NCBI GenBank assembly: GCA_949825065.1
Contig: OX463855.1
Span: 40,496,301-40,560,300 of the forward strand
DNA from: Odontocerum albicorne
Lineage: Eukaryota; Arthropoda; Insecta; Trichoptera; Odontoceridae
DNA length: 64,000 nt
Reading direction: 5' to 3'
Part shown: piece after piece, positions 10,620 to 20,980 of the stretch
How positions within the stretch are numbered: the stretch's first letter is position 1
How the letters are laid out: each line of letters opens with the position of its first letter
Position numbers and translations under genes: made by a program
The notes under the pieces: generated by a model
Seen by the model: only the letters and a program-made list of their open reading frames with translations
What the model was told of the DNA's origin: nothing
Database searches by the model: none

Positions 10620-11340
10620 TATACAACATGTATACAGTTCCTAGCACATTTTAATGCGGCACAGAAGACAATGGGAAACCACCGCACAATTTTCCAAAGT
10701 TAAACACATCATTATTACGTTCCTCAGTATTGAGGGGTCACGACGAAAAAAATGTACACATATTTATTTACCAGCGTTTCTTTCGCCGAATTCTTCGGAT
10801 CCACTGGAGTGATCATGTCACAAAAGTTTCGGTCCTGCAACGCTCCAACTGTAAATCTATAGAGGATATGGTTGTAAAGGCGAAATTGCGGTGGGCCGGG
10901 CATGTGATACGCATGGGCCATCACAGACTCCCAAAACGCATCTTGTACGGAGAAGTGGTGGGCAAGCGAAGAGTTGGTGTGCAGAGGAAGCGCTATAAGG
11001 ACAGTCTGCGAGAGTCGCTTACTTTGTGCGGGGCGCCTGAGGACTGGGAGCAGGTGGCTCGGGACCGTGAGGGGTGGAGAGCCGTATGCTCTCGGGCTGA
11101 TGGCGTCTCAGCGGATAGACGTATGAGAAAGTCTGCGCACTGCGAACATGCGTCAAAATGGCCTGGCGGCTCAGCAGGGTCCATATGTGTGTGGCATTTG
11201 CGGGAGGGAGTGCGCATTCAGGATCGGGCTGTTCTCTCACAGAAGATTACACGATCGACGTGGGAGAACGATTCAAGACTGATGTTGGAGTGGCGAGGAG
11301 ATCCTCGACTGCGAGGCCCAGTAACGACGACGAAATAAAT
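10620..11340 (+). pseudogene. RTE-b 3' ORF remnant with C-terminal C2H2 zinc finger
   Basis: The frame from about 10770 encodes the C-terminal region of an RTE-type reverse transcriptase polyprotein: FFRRILRIHWSDHVTKVSVL, KLRWAGHVIRMGHHRLPKRI, then GKRRVGVQRKRYKDSLRESL and DREGWRAVC. The family ends with a zinc finger. Here it lies one frame over at 11190-11254 and reads CGICGRECAFRIGLFSHRRL plus H, with C-x2-C and H-x3-H spacing. The frameshift, 5' truncation and missing RT core make it a pseudogene. A shorter minus copy is at 19254-19660. 10620-10768 looks like upstream sequence of the same element. Confidence 0.8.
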
Positions 11341-11404
11341 AGTATACGAGATAAATTCAGGGTGAAATTAAGGGACATCGAGGTCTTGAAGGGGCGCAAA
11401 CTTT

Positions 11405-11960
11405 GTACTGATTTCTCATATTACACAAAGAACGTCTGATACTAATTAGTGTATTCGTAAGGAAGAGTATGAGCCATATAGATTCTTCTCATATCGCTAA
11501 GAGGCGCTGAGAATACTTACTTAGTGTCACTCAATTGGTTCAATATCTCTATATCACGCGTGACTGAGTCTTTAGCCATGCTATTCGTTCTGTAAGTTGG
11601 TTTGTATTGTAGAACAGGAAGTGATTCCTTGCACGGCTATATTTATCAGGGACATACTCGTACAAATTTAGTGTCTCGACAGCCGTCCAGAGGAAGACCA
11701 AAGAACTCCTGGATGACTCAATGCTCCAAAATTCTGCAGAGAAACGGCCTAGATGAAAGCGACACCCAGAACCGAAGAATATGTTATACAGCCTGAGAAC
11801 GAGAAGCGCCGACCCCAACAGCCTACCTAGGCAATGAGTTGGGACAGTGCCAGGAAGAAGATACAGGTTTAGTGCATCTTGTATCGCGGGACAGTTAAAA
11901 CTATATGGAAGAACCTTCAGTAGGAATATCGCAATTGATTCTTGTTTCGAGGCTTCTATA
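11405..11960 (-). mobile_element. LINE-J 3' fragment interrupted by RTE-c
   Basis: 11405-11673 and 11868-11960 together match LINE-J copies such as 6700-7220, including the CACGCGTGACTGAGT-like and ATCGCGGGACAGTTAAA blocks. The gap is exactly the RTE-c insertion. It is more diverged than the other LINE-J copies. Confidence 0.75.
11674..11867 (+). mobile_element. RTE-c insertion nested in LINE-J
   Basis: A 5'-truncated RTE-c tail encodes RGRPKNSWMTQCSKILQRNG, then ADPNSLPRQ with one stop. It is flanked by TTTAGTG at 11667-11673 and 11868-11874. Short flanking duplications with 5' truncation fit target-primed reverse transcription. It ends in GGAAGAAGATACAG, like the GAA-rich ends of other RTE-c copies. 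Confidence 0.8.
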
Positions 11961-12490
11961 ATAGCACGCCCCTATAACAGTAAATACAACCCTGATAGTC
12001 AACGATTGGCAGTCGGACATGGCAATACAAGAAGAATACAACAATGATGGCGATGGGTAACAGGTAACAACCAAATCCATAAAAAAACTCAGTTCCGATT
12101 GTAACCTTAGCCTCCCTACGCAACCTGCTCTACAAACGGCAGAGGTTGAATGGGAAACGTAAGAAGGCATTGTGTCACTCGTATTTCTTCAGGGCACAAG
12201 ATAACAAAGCGTTCATTGAAGAGCGGGAACAAAGCCTCCGCAGGGGCGAGGCTTCCTTTGTCGTCGGGTATAATAAACCTTGACAAATTCGCAAGGACCT
12301 CGCTAAACTAAAAGGAAGGATATTATTATTCTGAGAATAAAAAAAATATTGGGAATCTCTATAGCAAGTGCCGTGACAGTGGTGTTTCAAGAAATTTAAT
12401 ATTTCCAGGCATAAACGGCAACGTTTAAAATGGGCCCCAATTTGACGTGATAAATCGCAAATAATAAGTAAATTTTTGTAGATCACACGC
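11961..12490. other. No gene seen
   Basis: A 103-codon minus frame (12486-12175) and smaller ones have no recognisable domain. Confidence 0.35.
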
Positions 12491-12501
12491 TAATATTTTA
12501 T

Positions 12502-12854
12502 CTCCCTAAGAGACAAAATAAAAACATCACGCATTCGTGGAAGCCTAGGTGTTACAGACATCAACAGTAAGATGGAGTAGAGGCGGATGGATTGAGATGG
12601 TGTGGGCACGTTGGACGCAGAGCACCCTATCACACTGTGAACCAGGCAATCTCCATGGATGTTCCTCGAATAACAGCCAGAGGAAGACCAAAGAATTCGT
12701 GGGTGGTGCAAAAAGACAACCTGATGCAGAGGCACGGCCTGGAAGACGTAATCCGGGACAGAAGAGCATACAACCTGAGGACGAGGAGAGCTGACCCCAA
12801 CAGTCCTCGCAGACAGTGAGTTGGGATGGAGCCAGGGAGAAGAAGAAGACACGG
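12502..12854 (+). mobile_element. RTE-c 3' insertion with target duplication
   Basis: Frames around 12520-12819 encode LRWCGHVGRRAPYHTVNQAI, ITARGRPKNSWVVQKDNLMQ and DRRAYNLRTRRADPNSPRRQ. This is the C-terminal tail of RTE-c, with a frameshift near 12590. The end is GAAGAAGAAGAC. TAATATTTTAT flanks it at 12491-12501 and 12855-12865. Strong match to 31637-31956. Confidence 0.85.
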
Positions 12855-12859
12855 TAATA

Positions 12860-13200
12860 TTTTATTTAGATATATTTCCTCTACTCCTCGTTCCTAAAAT
12901 AATTTGGTAAATATTTTTAAGGCGATTCGATTTACCAATGAAATATGAACGAAACGAACAGGTTGGTGATTTTAAAATCCACAACCTGTTCGTTTCGTTC
13001 GTGATATTAAAGATCCATTTCAAATGTTGAAAAGTCTTGACGGTTAGAATGTACTTACCATTTATCATGGACAGAGCTCCTACCTTTTTGGTCTTACGTT
13101 GAAATGCGTACTTCTCAGAAGACTTACCTGGAAATATAAAGAAAAATAAATAATATAATTTCGTTTGGAAAAAATCAAACGATAACAAAATAAATTATAA
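12860..13200. other. No gene; contains a near-perfect palindrome
   Basis: The palindrome is annotated separately. No coding feature is seen. Confidence 0.4.
12947..13000. repeat. 54-bp near-perfect palindrome
   Basis: Arms GAACGAAACGAACAGGTTG (12947-12965) and its exact complement (12982-13000) surround a short centre that itself contains GATTTTAAAATC. Only the two central-arm bases GT/TG mismatch. It may be a deletion product of an inverted-repeat transposon or a cruciform-forming site. Confidence 0.85.
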
Positions 13201-13204
13201 AAAA

Positions 13205-13510
13205 AATAACATACAGATTAGAGGCCCTGGAAATTTCTAAGTCAGTACATCGGGCGAACATCTGGTGAACAGTTATATCCCAAAAATCTCTCCGCTCTTG
13301 GCCGAAATCGTCCTATGCCTCCCTCACCCCTCAGTCCCCAACCGTTGAAGCGTGTATATCGGTACCAGTTCGAACAGAATCTAGTCTTGTTTGTGCTCCT
13401 CTGAAGATGAGGTGAAAGCATTGAAACCGGTAGGGTTATACCGTTACAAAAAAATGGAATAAACAGTGTTTGATAAAATAAATTACAATAACATACATAT
13501 TATCACGCCG
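13205..13510 (+). repeat. Repeat P, long copy
   Basis: Includes the upstream half (AGATTAGAGGCCCTGG, then CTCCGCTCTTGGCCGAAAT and GGTACCAGTTCGAACAGAAT) and the core CTGAAGA at 13401. This is one of three copies showing the longer 5' part; the others are at 15060 and 22920. Confidence 0.8.
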
Positions 13511-13780
13511 TTTCCACACTGGGGTAGTTAGAAAGGACAGAACGTCAGACATGCCTACCCGATACATATATTTCACCTCTTCTACATTCATTTAGCTTCT
13601 ATGATTTTTTCTTACTTCTTAGATATTTATTTAAATTATATTTCTTATTTCTTACTTCTTTCAAAATATTATTCACTTGATCCAACCCCACTTTCCTTGA
13701 TCTCCTCTACCACGTTTTTCACTCACATTTGCACTATATATCTGTTTTGTAAGTCTTTATTTGTTTAAATTAAATTGATT
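13511..13780 (-). mobile_element. RTE-a 3' fragment
   Basis: The minus strand shows the RTE-a order: CCCCAGTGTGGAAACGG-type VSAYP..GK end at about 13510-13535, then the DQV.NIL segment (near 13680-13710) and the poly-lysine side. Several stops. Confidence 0.6.
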
Positions 13781-14535
13781 ATAAAATCTCACAATTTAGT
13801 AGAGAATTAATTATCTTCCCAAAATCTATCTTCAAGTTGCTTGACACTTGAAATCCTTTTCGGTTGGTTTTGAAATCCGCCAATTTAAGTGAAGAAGAGT
13901 TTCTTGATTACTGTTATTGTCTGATTTCATCTCATTTACAACCCTTTCTTTTGGGCGGAGTTGAAGCGCTGTCAAATCTGCCCACCGTGCGCATTTCCAG
14001 CCCTTGAGGCAGTCACCGTTTCGGACAAATTAAAGACCAATCTCACACGTTGGTTCATTTCTCCCCACTTTTATAAAATGATGGGGTTGGCCCACCACGT
14101 TATGCGTAGAAGATGCGCAACGATTCCTTAATTTACATCGCAGATAACTGCAATTGACTGCACCTCAGCTCCGGGCCATTCCGATAAATTGGCACATCCT
14201 CTGCTGCTTTTGGTAATTGCAAATTATATCAAGTGCCTTTTTCGATTTTTGATCCAAAGTAACATGAAATGAGTCACAATTTTGCAATCTTCTTATTTTG
14301 AGCACCAGTTTTACATAGTCATCAGCATCATCTTTTAGATTTCATCAGGAACACAGGGATACAACAAAACGTCTTCATTCAAGTACGTCTGCAGCAGAGG
14401 CTCTCCAGATCCATCTGAAAGAATACTATCACGACGAAGTAGGCATATAGGACAGTGCCAACAATATTGTTTCGTAACACTGTGCGTCTCTCCAAAGTGT
14501 CCACCGACATCAGATAATCAAATATGGAAAAAGAA
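13781..14535. other. No gene seen
   Basis: Moderately complex sequence without long frames or other copies in the window; possibly unique host sequence. Confidence 0.35.
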
Positions 14536-14538
14536 TTA

Positions 14539-14842
14539 ACCGCAAGACTGTTACCACCCTTTGCATGCTAAGTGAGCGATTGATTTAGGATTTTACAAGA
14601 GTATACGTATGCTATAATAATAAAGTATTGCCAGCCTTTCCAGACATCTTTACGCCATTTCTCCAAGGATATGAATCGTAAGCTGTTAACATTGACTTAC
14701 GTATGATATATGTAGAATGAACCGCAAGACGGTTACCACCCTTTGCATGCTAAGTGAGCGATTGATTTAGGATTCTACAAGAGTATACGTATGCTATAAT
14801 AATATAGTATTGCCAGCCTTTCCAGACGTCTTTACGCCATTT
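14539..14842 (+). repeat. Tandem duplication of ~181 bp
   Basis: The block starting ACCGCAAGACTGTTACCACC (14539) recurs from 14720. It runs through GCATGCTAAGTGAGCGATTG and CTTTCCAGACATCTTTACGC. The second copy is followed by RTE-a sequence. Copies differ at only a few positions, so the event is fairly recent. Confidence 0.85.
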
Positions 14843-14844
14843 CT

Positions 14845-15010
14845 CTTTCGTTCCACGCGCCCAAACCATCTCAGCGTGCTCTCTTCATTTTACTTAACCT
14901 TAAGTTCACATACATCCCTTATAACTTGATTCCGTTATCTATTATACACTGTTCCTCCATATTCTTCTAAATTCACGCGATTCTACGGCATTTATTCGGC
15001 TCATCTCAGT
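14845..15010 (-). mobile_element. RTE-a fragment
   Basis: CGTTCCACGCGCCCAAACCA and CTCAGCGTGCTCTCTTCATT are the complement of the GHVER / KKSTLR segment of RTE-a. Downstream it fades into degenerate sequence that may be the RT thumb region. Fossil. Confidence 0.6.
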
Positions 15011-15059
15011 ATTTTTCATATATACTCGACCCGGACAGTATCAATATATGTTGTTTATA

Positions 15060-15530
15060 ACATCTGTTGAACAGTTATTTCCCCAAAATCTTTCCGCTCT
15101 TGGCCGAAATTGTCCCGTGCCTTCCTCACCCCCCAGCCCCCAACCGTTGAAGCGTTTATATAGGTACCAGTTCGAACAGCATTTAGTCTTGTTTGCGCTC
15201 CCCTGAAGATGAGGTGAAGGCCTTGAAACCGGTAGGGTTATACCGTCATAAAAAAGTGGAATAAACCGTGTGTAGGATACCTACGTCCATAAATAAATAA
15301 ATAATTGTCAAATAAATAAATAATTGTCAAACATTGTTGACGTTTCTAGTATGTGACAATTGTAAATAGTTCGGAGTTTGATTCATCGGTCGTTGACTCT
15401 GTATGTTTATGATTTATATTGACGACAAATTATGTTTGACAATTATTTATTTATTTGACAATTATTTATTTATTTATGGACGTAGGTATCCTACAAGTGT
15501 TTGATAAAAATAAATTACAAAGTATCAATA
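15060..15530 (+). repeat. Repeat P copy split by a hairpin MITE
   Basis: 15060-15270 carries the upstream half and core (CTGAAGA at 15203). 15496-15530 continues with GTGTTTGATAAAAATAAATT. Uninterrupted copies read AATAAACAGTGTTTGATA here, which defines the insertion point. Confidence 0.85.
15271..15495. mobile_element. Hairpin MITE (225 bp) with ~65-bp perfect inverted repeats
   Basis: The left end TGTAGGATACCTACGTCCAT and the following 45 bases are exactly complementary to the right end. Arms contain repeated AAATAAATAA / ATTGTC blocks; about 95 bp separate them. The flanks CGTG and AGTG suggest a 3-4-bp duplication, uncertain because one base differs. No coding capacity. Arm identity implies young age or structural conservation. 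Confidence 0.88.
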
Positions 15531-15534
15531 TATA

Positions 15535-16100
15535 CTAAAATGATAGTCTACAATAGTATTTTGGTGTCAATTTTGATGTGTATGAGAAAAAAAGGCTGAG
15601 ACATTGCTAGCCCATATATCGTACTTATTTTCCCTTTCATACCTTTATATCACTTATGCGTTTCGCAATATTCATTCTATGACCTTTCCCTTCACATCTA
15701 TCAATGCATCTTGCACGAATGCATTTCTTGTTATATTCATAATCATTATCATGACTTGAAGAAGTTCACGACGACATCATATCGAGTCAAGCCTTAAAAG
15801 TGTTTAATAATTGCCGAATGAACCGAGAATAATTCGAGCAATAACGTTAAATCCAATTGGCGGATCGACAATTAAATGCAGAAATATTTATAAAGGGATT
15901 AACAAATGGCCGCGAGGATTTCACCGCGGTTATAAGAGGGGACCATAAAAAATTAATTTGAATATTAATTAAGTATTTTAATGAGCGAATAAAAAGAGGT
16001 ATTTAGAGTCACAGGACAACAGCTACAGGTACAGGTATTGTGGAATCCCAACCTCCGTCAAGTGAATTTAGTAATAAATTTGGTTTTTTGTCTTGTTTAT
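15535..16100. other. No gene seen
   Basis: No domain-bearing frame. The segment AGGATTTCACCGCGGTTATA (15914-15933) is a short GC-rich patch of unknown meaning. Confidence 0.35.
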
Positions 16101-16169
16101 TTTGAATCTCGGAAGCTTGTTCACATCGAATGGAAGAGCGAAGCGCGATAGCGGGCAATATACTCGTAG

Positions 16170-17215
16170 TAGATATTTCATATTGAAAGAAGAGTGGCAG
16201 CGGGCAATAGAGTCGATATTTCATATTGAAAGAAGATTAGCAGCAGGCAATATAGTGTATATTTTACATTGAAAGAAGAGTAGCAGCGGGCAATAAAGTG
16301 GATATTTCATATTGAAAAAAGAGTAGCAACGCAGAATAGAGTGGATATAACAAATGCAAAAAAGAGTAGCAGCGGGGAATATAGTGGATATTTCATATTG
16401 AAAGAATAGTAGCAGCTGACAATAGAGTGGATATTTCATATTGAAAAAAGAGTAGCAATGCAGAATAGAGTGGATATAACAAATGCAAAAAAGAGTAGCA
16501 GCGGGGAATATAGTGGATATTTCATATTGAAAGAATAGTAGCAGCTGACAATAGAGTGGATATTTCATATTGAAAAAAGAGTAGCAACGCAGAATAGAGT
16601 GGATATAACAAATGCAAAAAAGAGTAGTAGCGGGGAATATAGTGGATATTTCATATTGAAAGAATAGTAGCAGCTGGCAATAAAGTGGATATTTTATTTG
16701 GAAAGAAAAGTAGCAGCGGGATATAGAGTGTATATTTCATATTGAAAGACTAGTAGCAGCGGGCAATAGGGTGGATTTTTCATATTGAAAGAAGAGTAGC
16801 AGCAAACAATAGAGTGGATATTTCATAGTGAAAAAAAAGTAGCAGCGGACAATAGAGTGAATATTTCATTTGGAAAGAAAAGTAGCAGCGGGCAATTGAG
16901 TGTATATTTCATATTGAAAGAAAAGCAGCAGCGAGGAATAGTGGATATTTAATTTTTAAAGAAGAGTAGCAGCAGGCAATATAGTGGATATTTCATATTG
17001 AAAGAAGAGTAACAATGCAGAATAGAGTGGATATAACATATGCAAAAAAGAGTAGCAGCGGGGAATAGAGTGGATATTTTATATTGAAAGAATAGTAGCA
17101 GCTGGCAATAGAGTGGATATTTCATTTGGAAAGAAAAGTAGCAGCGGAGAATAGAGTGTATACTTCATATTGAAAGAAAAGTAGCGGAGGGCAATAGAGT
17201 GGACATTCCACACAA
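16170..17215 (+). repeat. 43-bp satellite with a trimeric higher-order unit
   Basis: The unit is GTGGATATTTCATATTGAAA, then GAAGAGTAGCAGCGGGCAAT, AGA. Between about 16320 and 16660 a 129-bp (3 x 43) higher-order unit repeats: GATATAACAAATGCAAAAAA recurs at 16344, 16473 and 16602. Elsewhere monomers are more diverged. Minus frames (MKYPLYCPLLLFFQ repeats) are artefacts. Confidence 0.93.
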
Positions 17216-17304
17216 TACGCGCAGTGATTAATTTCTTATTGACAAGATGAACTGACAATACCTGCATTTTATTTAGCTTGACACACAATCTACAAACTCT
17301 GATA

Positions 17305-17395
17305 AGGAAAATTCTTATCTGGTTAGTTAGAAGAGATTGAATCCGCCAGGTTGTACTATATCTAGCTAGACTGCAATGAAAGTGGAATAAAAAAA
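17305..17395 (+). mobile_element. SINE A tail fragment
   Basis: CTTATCTGGTTAGTTAGAAG, AGATTGAATCCGCCAGG and CTGCAATGAAAGTGGAATA match the 3' half of SINE A. No head is present. Confidence 0.6.
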
Positions 17396-17745
17396 CATGA
17401 AGATATGCTCGCTGGGCTACATGAAGAAGAGATCACAACACACAATGCATTCTTTCTCCAACAAAGGTCAAAGACATTATTGACACCATAAAAAAATATT
17501 GAAGTGGAGTTGGACTAAACATTCATCGAGTGGTACCCCAGAAGATCTTAAATACTTAGAAATCCGCCTAAGGCCGTATCAGTGGATGATATACGTAAAA
17601 TAGAAGGTACGAAGTAGCAGTAAATGATAGTGGAACGTCGTTCATTACTTACACATGTCGTCAGTATCTGGAACCAACAAGATTCGCTACGAAAACGACT
17701 GAAATAAACAGTATACAACATTTTCCTTCAGTTACGTAGCATGTT
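17396..17745. other. No gene seen
   Basis: Unclassified; short frames only. Confidence 0.35.
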
Positions 17746-17747
17746 TC

Positions 17748-18582
17748 CTATACTTGAGAAAATGTAGGATGGTTTCTGTGACATTTTAAATGTCATGTCT
17801 CAAAGAGATGGGGTAAAATCGTTTTTTTTTTACAAATCGAATCGTTTTTTTTATAAATCGAAAAATTGTTTTTCTCTACAGTGACGTTTTAATTCCTAAT
17901 TTTCATTATACTGACTTTCTAATGTAATGTATAATTTGTATATATATCTTTAAATAGGCCAAGATCTAACATACTATGAATTAATACTAATTACGAACAT
18001 TTAATTACAGGTATAAAAAAATCGAAAATCCAATTATCGTATACCCCATCCCTAGCCAATGCAGACTAACGTAGTGACTTTTGACAAACGTCACCAAATA
18101 TTGTCTGATTTTAACAAACTGCCACATTTTTGCTAATTTGTCATTATTGTTAGTTTATTTATTTGTCATTATCATTAATGTATTGTATGATTTGTATATA
18201 TCTTCAAATAGGCCAAAATCCACTATGAATTAATACTAATTACGAACATTTAATTTAAGGTATAAAAAAATTGAAAATCCTATTAGCAAATACCCCATCC
18301 CTAGCCAATGAAGACTAACGTAGTGACTTTTGACAAACGTCACCAAATATTATTTGATTTTAACAAACAGCCACATTTTTGCTTATTTGTAAAATATGTA
18401 TTAATTTGTCATTATTGTTAGTTTTATGTAATGTATTTACCTAAATAACTTTCTATTTATTAAAATCGAGCCTTATATTAAAGTTGATAAAATAATTAAA
18501 ATTACTGAACGTCGTTACAAGGCTGTATTGGGGCAAATTTGTTAATTGTCACAGGAACCATGCTACATTTTCTCAAAAATAG
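17748..18582. mobile_element. 835-bp non-autonomous DNA transposon with internal duplication
   Basis: The ends are inverted repeats of about 35 bp: CTATACTTGAGAAAATGTAG on the left and CTATTTTTGAGAAAATGTAG on the inverted right. TA follows at both outer edges in a Tc1/mariner-compatible arrangement (17749-17750, 18580-18581). Inside, a block of about 240 bp is duplicated in tandem (about 17945-18180 and 18185-18425), sharing CCCATCCCTAGCCAATG and GACTAACGTAGTGACTTTTG. No transposase. Confidence 0.78.
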
Positions 18583-18739
18583 TCATCGCAAGAGACGCAC
18601 TGCGAAAAATACAGTAAAACACTTTACTTTTGGCACTTGAAATAGATACGAACACTCTCAGACTTTCGTACCTCTCCTCACCCGGAAAGGCCACAGGATA
18701 TGCCTATCAATATATTACACTTTCTTCATACTTAACACT

Positions 18740-19075
18740 TTCGTTATAACAGTAGAATATGGTGTATTTTCTCAGTGACTACATAATGTCTAGTGATAGT
18801 TGATTTAATCCTGCTTTTCAAAATAGTGAATGGGATAATTGACTGTCCGAAGTTACTGGAATTGATTTGGCTTCCGAATTCCTTTCGAAAAACCACGACT
18901 TTGCAGGATATATTCCGGTGCGAGAGTTGCATAACTAAACATTACTCGAATTCTCCCGTACCCAGATTACATCGATTCGGTAATGACTATATTGTAGTCT
19001 CGGACACATTTGGTGACAATCTTAAACCCTTTAAAAGTTCTCTTAGAGAGCGTTTTTGTTTTGTCTAAACCATAA
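18740..19075 (+). pseudogene. Non-LTR retrotransposon C-terminal remnant
   Basis: A plus frame (18793-19068) encodes LILLFKIVNGIIDCPKLLEL, then a basic stretch and DTFGDNLKPFKSSLRERFCF. The pattern LLFKI.NG.IDCP.LL..I followed by a variable tail resembles the C-terminus of Jockey/CR1 reverse transcriptases. It differs from LINE-J and LINE-C here, so it may be a third lineage. Truncated on the 5' side. Confidence 0.6.
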
Positions 19076-19253
19076 ATCGGACGCCATGGCGTGACTCTTT
19101 TGATTTTTTGTTCCCTTCTTTTGGTTGACTTTGTTTCTCTCAAACTTTTAGAGATTTCTGTAAATACGAGTATGTTAAAAATTTTATGTGCGTTTGTTTT
19201 TTTTGTGTGTATTGGTATGGATTAATTAATTACACGTATGCATATTTTTGTTA

Positions 19254-19665
19254 TTATTTTCTTCGATTATTTTTTCCTTTCTTTTTGTATGTTAGAAGGA
19301 CCTTTGTGCCTACTGCTTGTTTGATATTTTTTATACCTGTATCGTCGTCGTTGCCGGGCCTCGTAGTCGAGGATCCCCTCGCCACTCGCCTCACGGTCCC
19401 GAGCCACCTGCGCCCACTCCTCAGGTGCGCCGAACAAAGTATCATAAGCGACTCTCGCAGACTGTCCTTATAGCGTTTTCTCTGTCCACCAACTCTTTGC
19501 TTGCCCACCACTTCCCCGTACAAGACGCGTTTTGGGAGTCTATGATCGCCCATGCGTATCACATGCCCGGTCCACCGCAATTTCGCCTTTACAACCATAT
19601 CTGCTATAGGTTAACAGTTGAAGCGTTGCAGGGCTTAAAAATTTGTGACATGATCACTCCAGTGG
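19254..19665 (-). pseudogene. RTE-b remnant, minus copy
   Basis: The minus frame gives MVVKAKLRWTGHVIRMGDHR, LPKRVLYGEVVGKQRVGGQR and KRYKDSLRESL, closely matching 10860-11020. Downstream it is scrambled and lacks the zinc finger; a deletion joins it to VARGSSTTRPGNDDDTGIK. Upstream of the frame (19600-19670) the minus strand continues with the DHVTNF.VLQRFNC-like segment. Confidence 0.75.
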
Positions 19666-19669
19666 ATCC

Positions 19670-20045
19670 TACCTGTATAGGATTCATGTAAATGTTTATA
19701 TAAATATACGTTTATTGATAGCAACATAGTATATTACATACATACGAGTATATAAATACTTTCCGAAATCGCACATATCATATCATATACGAGATATCTC
19801 AAGAAAAACTGCAGAAAATATATTTAAGAGAGAAGCTAGCAAAAGTTCTTGACTCAACTCATAACATCCCCCGGCCGAGATACACCCCAGCAATATATGG
19901 CGAGCCCGGCCGGAGGACAGAAGATGTTTTTCAGCCTAAACCCTTTTTACCTACACCAGTTTATAATATTTGAGACAAGTTGTATATTATTTATATTAAT
20001 GCGCACTCAAAATTATAATTTGAGGATACCTCTTGTAACCTTTTT
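19670..20045. other. No gene seen
   Basis: AT-rich except for a short GC patch at 19867-19920 with two CCCGGCC(G/A)-type motifs. Confidence 0.35.
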
Positions 20046-20049
20046 TTAA

Positions 20050-20560
20050 CTCTTTAACGGGCATAAGCAGAAATGGGTGGCATATGTGACCACCCTTATG
20101 GTTATACTTATAAGGATTCATTTTTTAATGAAACGTTTTTAAGTATCACAAATGTCAAATTGGCAAATGTAGTGGACGGGCAGAGGTCTTATTTAAGACG
20201 GATCGTCGTGAAGTTAGCTGCATGTTCAGTAGCAACTATCTAAACATCCGGTCAATTTATTGTCAAATATGTAAATAGGTATTATAAGTAAATCGCCATT
20301 CATTATATCTCATATAAGAATTGTATTTCCTAATACAACTTAAACTTAGATATTATTACCTAAACATTCATCGGTCACTTTTGCGACCACTGACATAACC
20401 CCTGAAATGGGCACAGGTCTCATGTGCGACCGCCTCATTTCAAAATAATTTTTTTTTAAAACACATTTCCGTAGAAATAAAGTTGATTTGATACACACAA
20501 TAATGATTTATTCAACAAAAAACTCAATATCTCAAAAATAAAAACTTGCCCTATAAAGGG
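20050..20560. mobile_element. TTAA-flanked non-autonomous element, second family (511 bp)
   Basis: TTAA lies at 20046-20049 and 20561-20564. Terminal inverted repeats are CTCTTTAACGGGCA and CCCTTTATAGGGCA (11 of 14 alike). Subterminal blocks are GGTGGCATATGTGACCACCC on the left and GACCACTGACATAACCCCTG to the right. No transposase. The termini resemble piggyBac-type ends (TTAACCCTTT..), a family-level inference. Confidence 0.75.
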
Positions 20561-20564
20561 TTAA

Positions 20565-20975
20565 TTGTCGATAAAAAAAACGTACATTGTTATAAAATAA
20601 AATAAATATTATCTTCTAATAAATATATCCATTATCTTTTAAGACGGATAAGGACTAACAATACAATACAATTTGATGAACTTATTTATCGCCGCCATGC
20701 AGTGTAAAGAAAAATAGCTTTGTTGGAGAAATTATGGAGAGGGTTATATTAAGAAGTGAGCCAATAAACAGGCTTAAGACTGATTTCGATGATGTCACAT
20801 TCTCATTAGCATATTGTTTAAATATTTTTTAAAGGACAAATCAGAAAATGATTGCACAACTTGCCGAAGAATACATGAAAACATACTCGTATTGAGTAAC
20901 ATTAAAATTCTCACGGTTGTAGATTTGCCATTTTTAACTAATCGCGTATTGGTTGAAATTACATAGTATTACTGT
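20565..20975. other. No gene seen
   Basis: Unclassified AT-rich sequence preceding the satellite. Confidence 0.35.
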
Positions 20976-20980
20976 ATTAT

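Noticed and set aside
10993..11240. Two minus-strand ORFs over RTE-b
   Set aside because: Antisense shadows of a GC-richer coding remnant.
16009..17288. Minus-strand MKYPLYCPLLLFFQ proteins
   Set aside because: Frames running through the 43-bp satellite; repeated hydrophobic segments are accidental.
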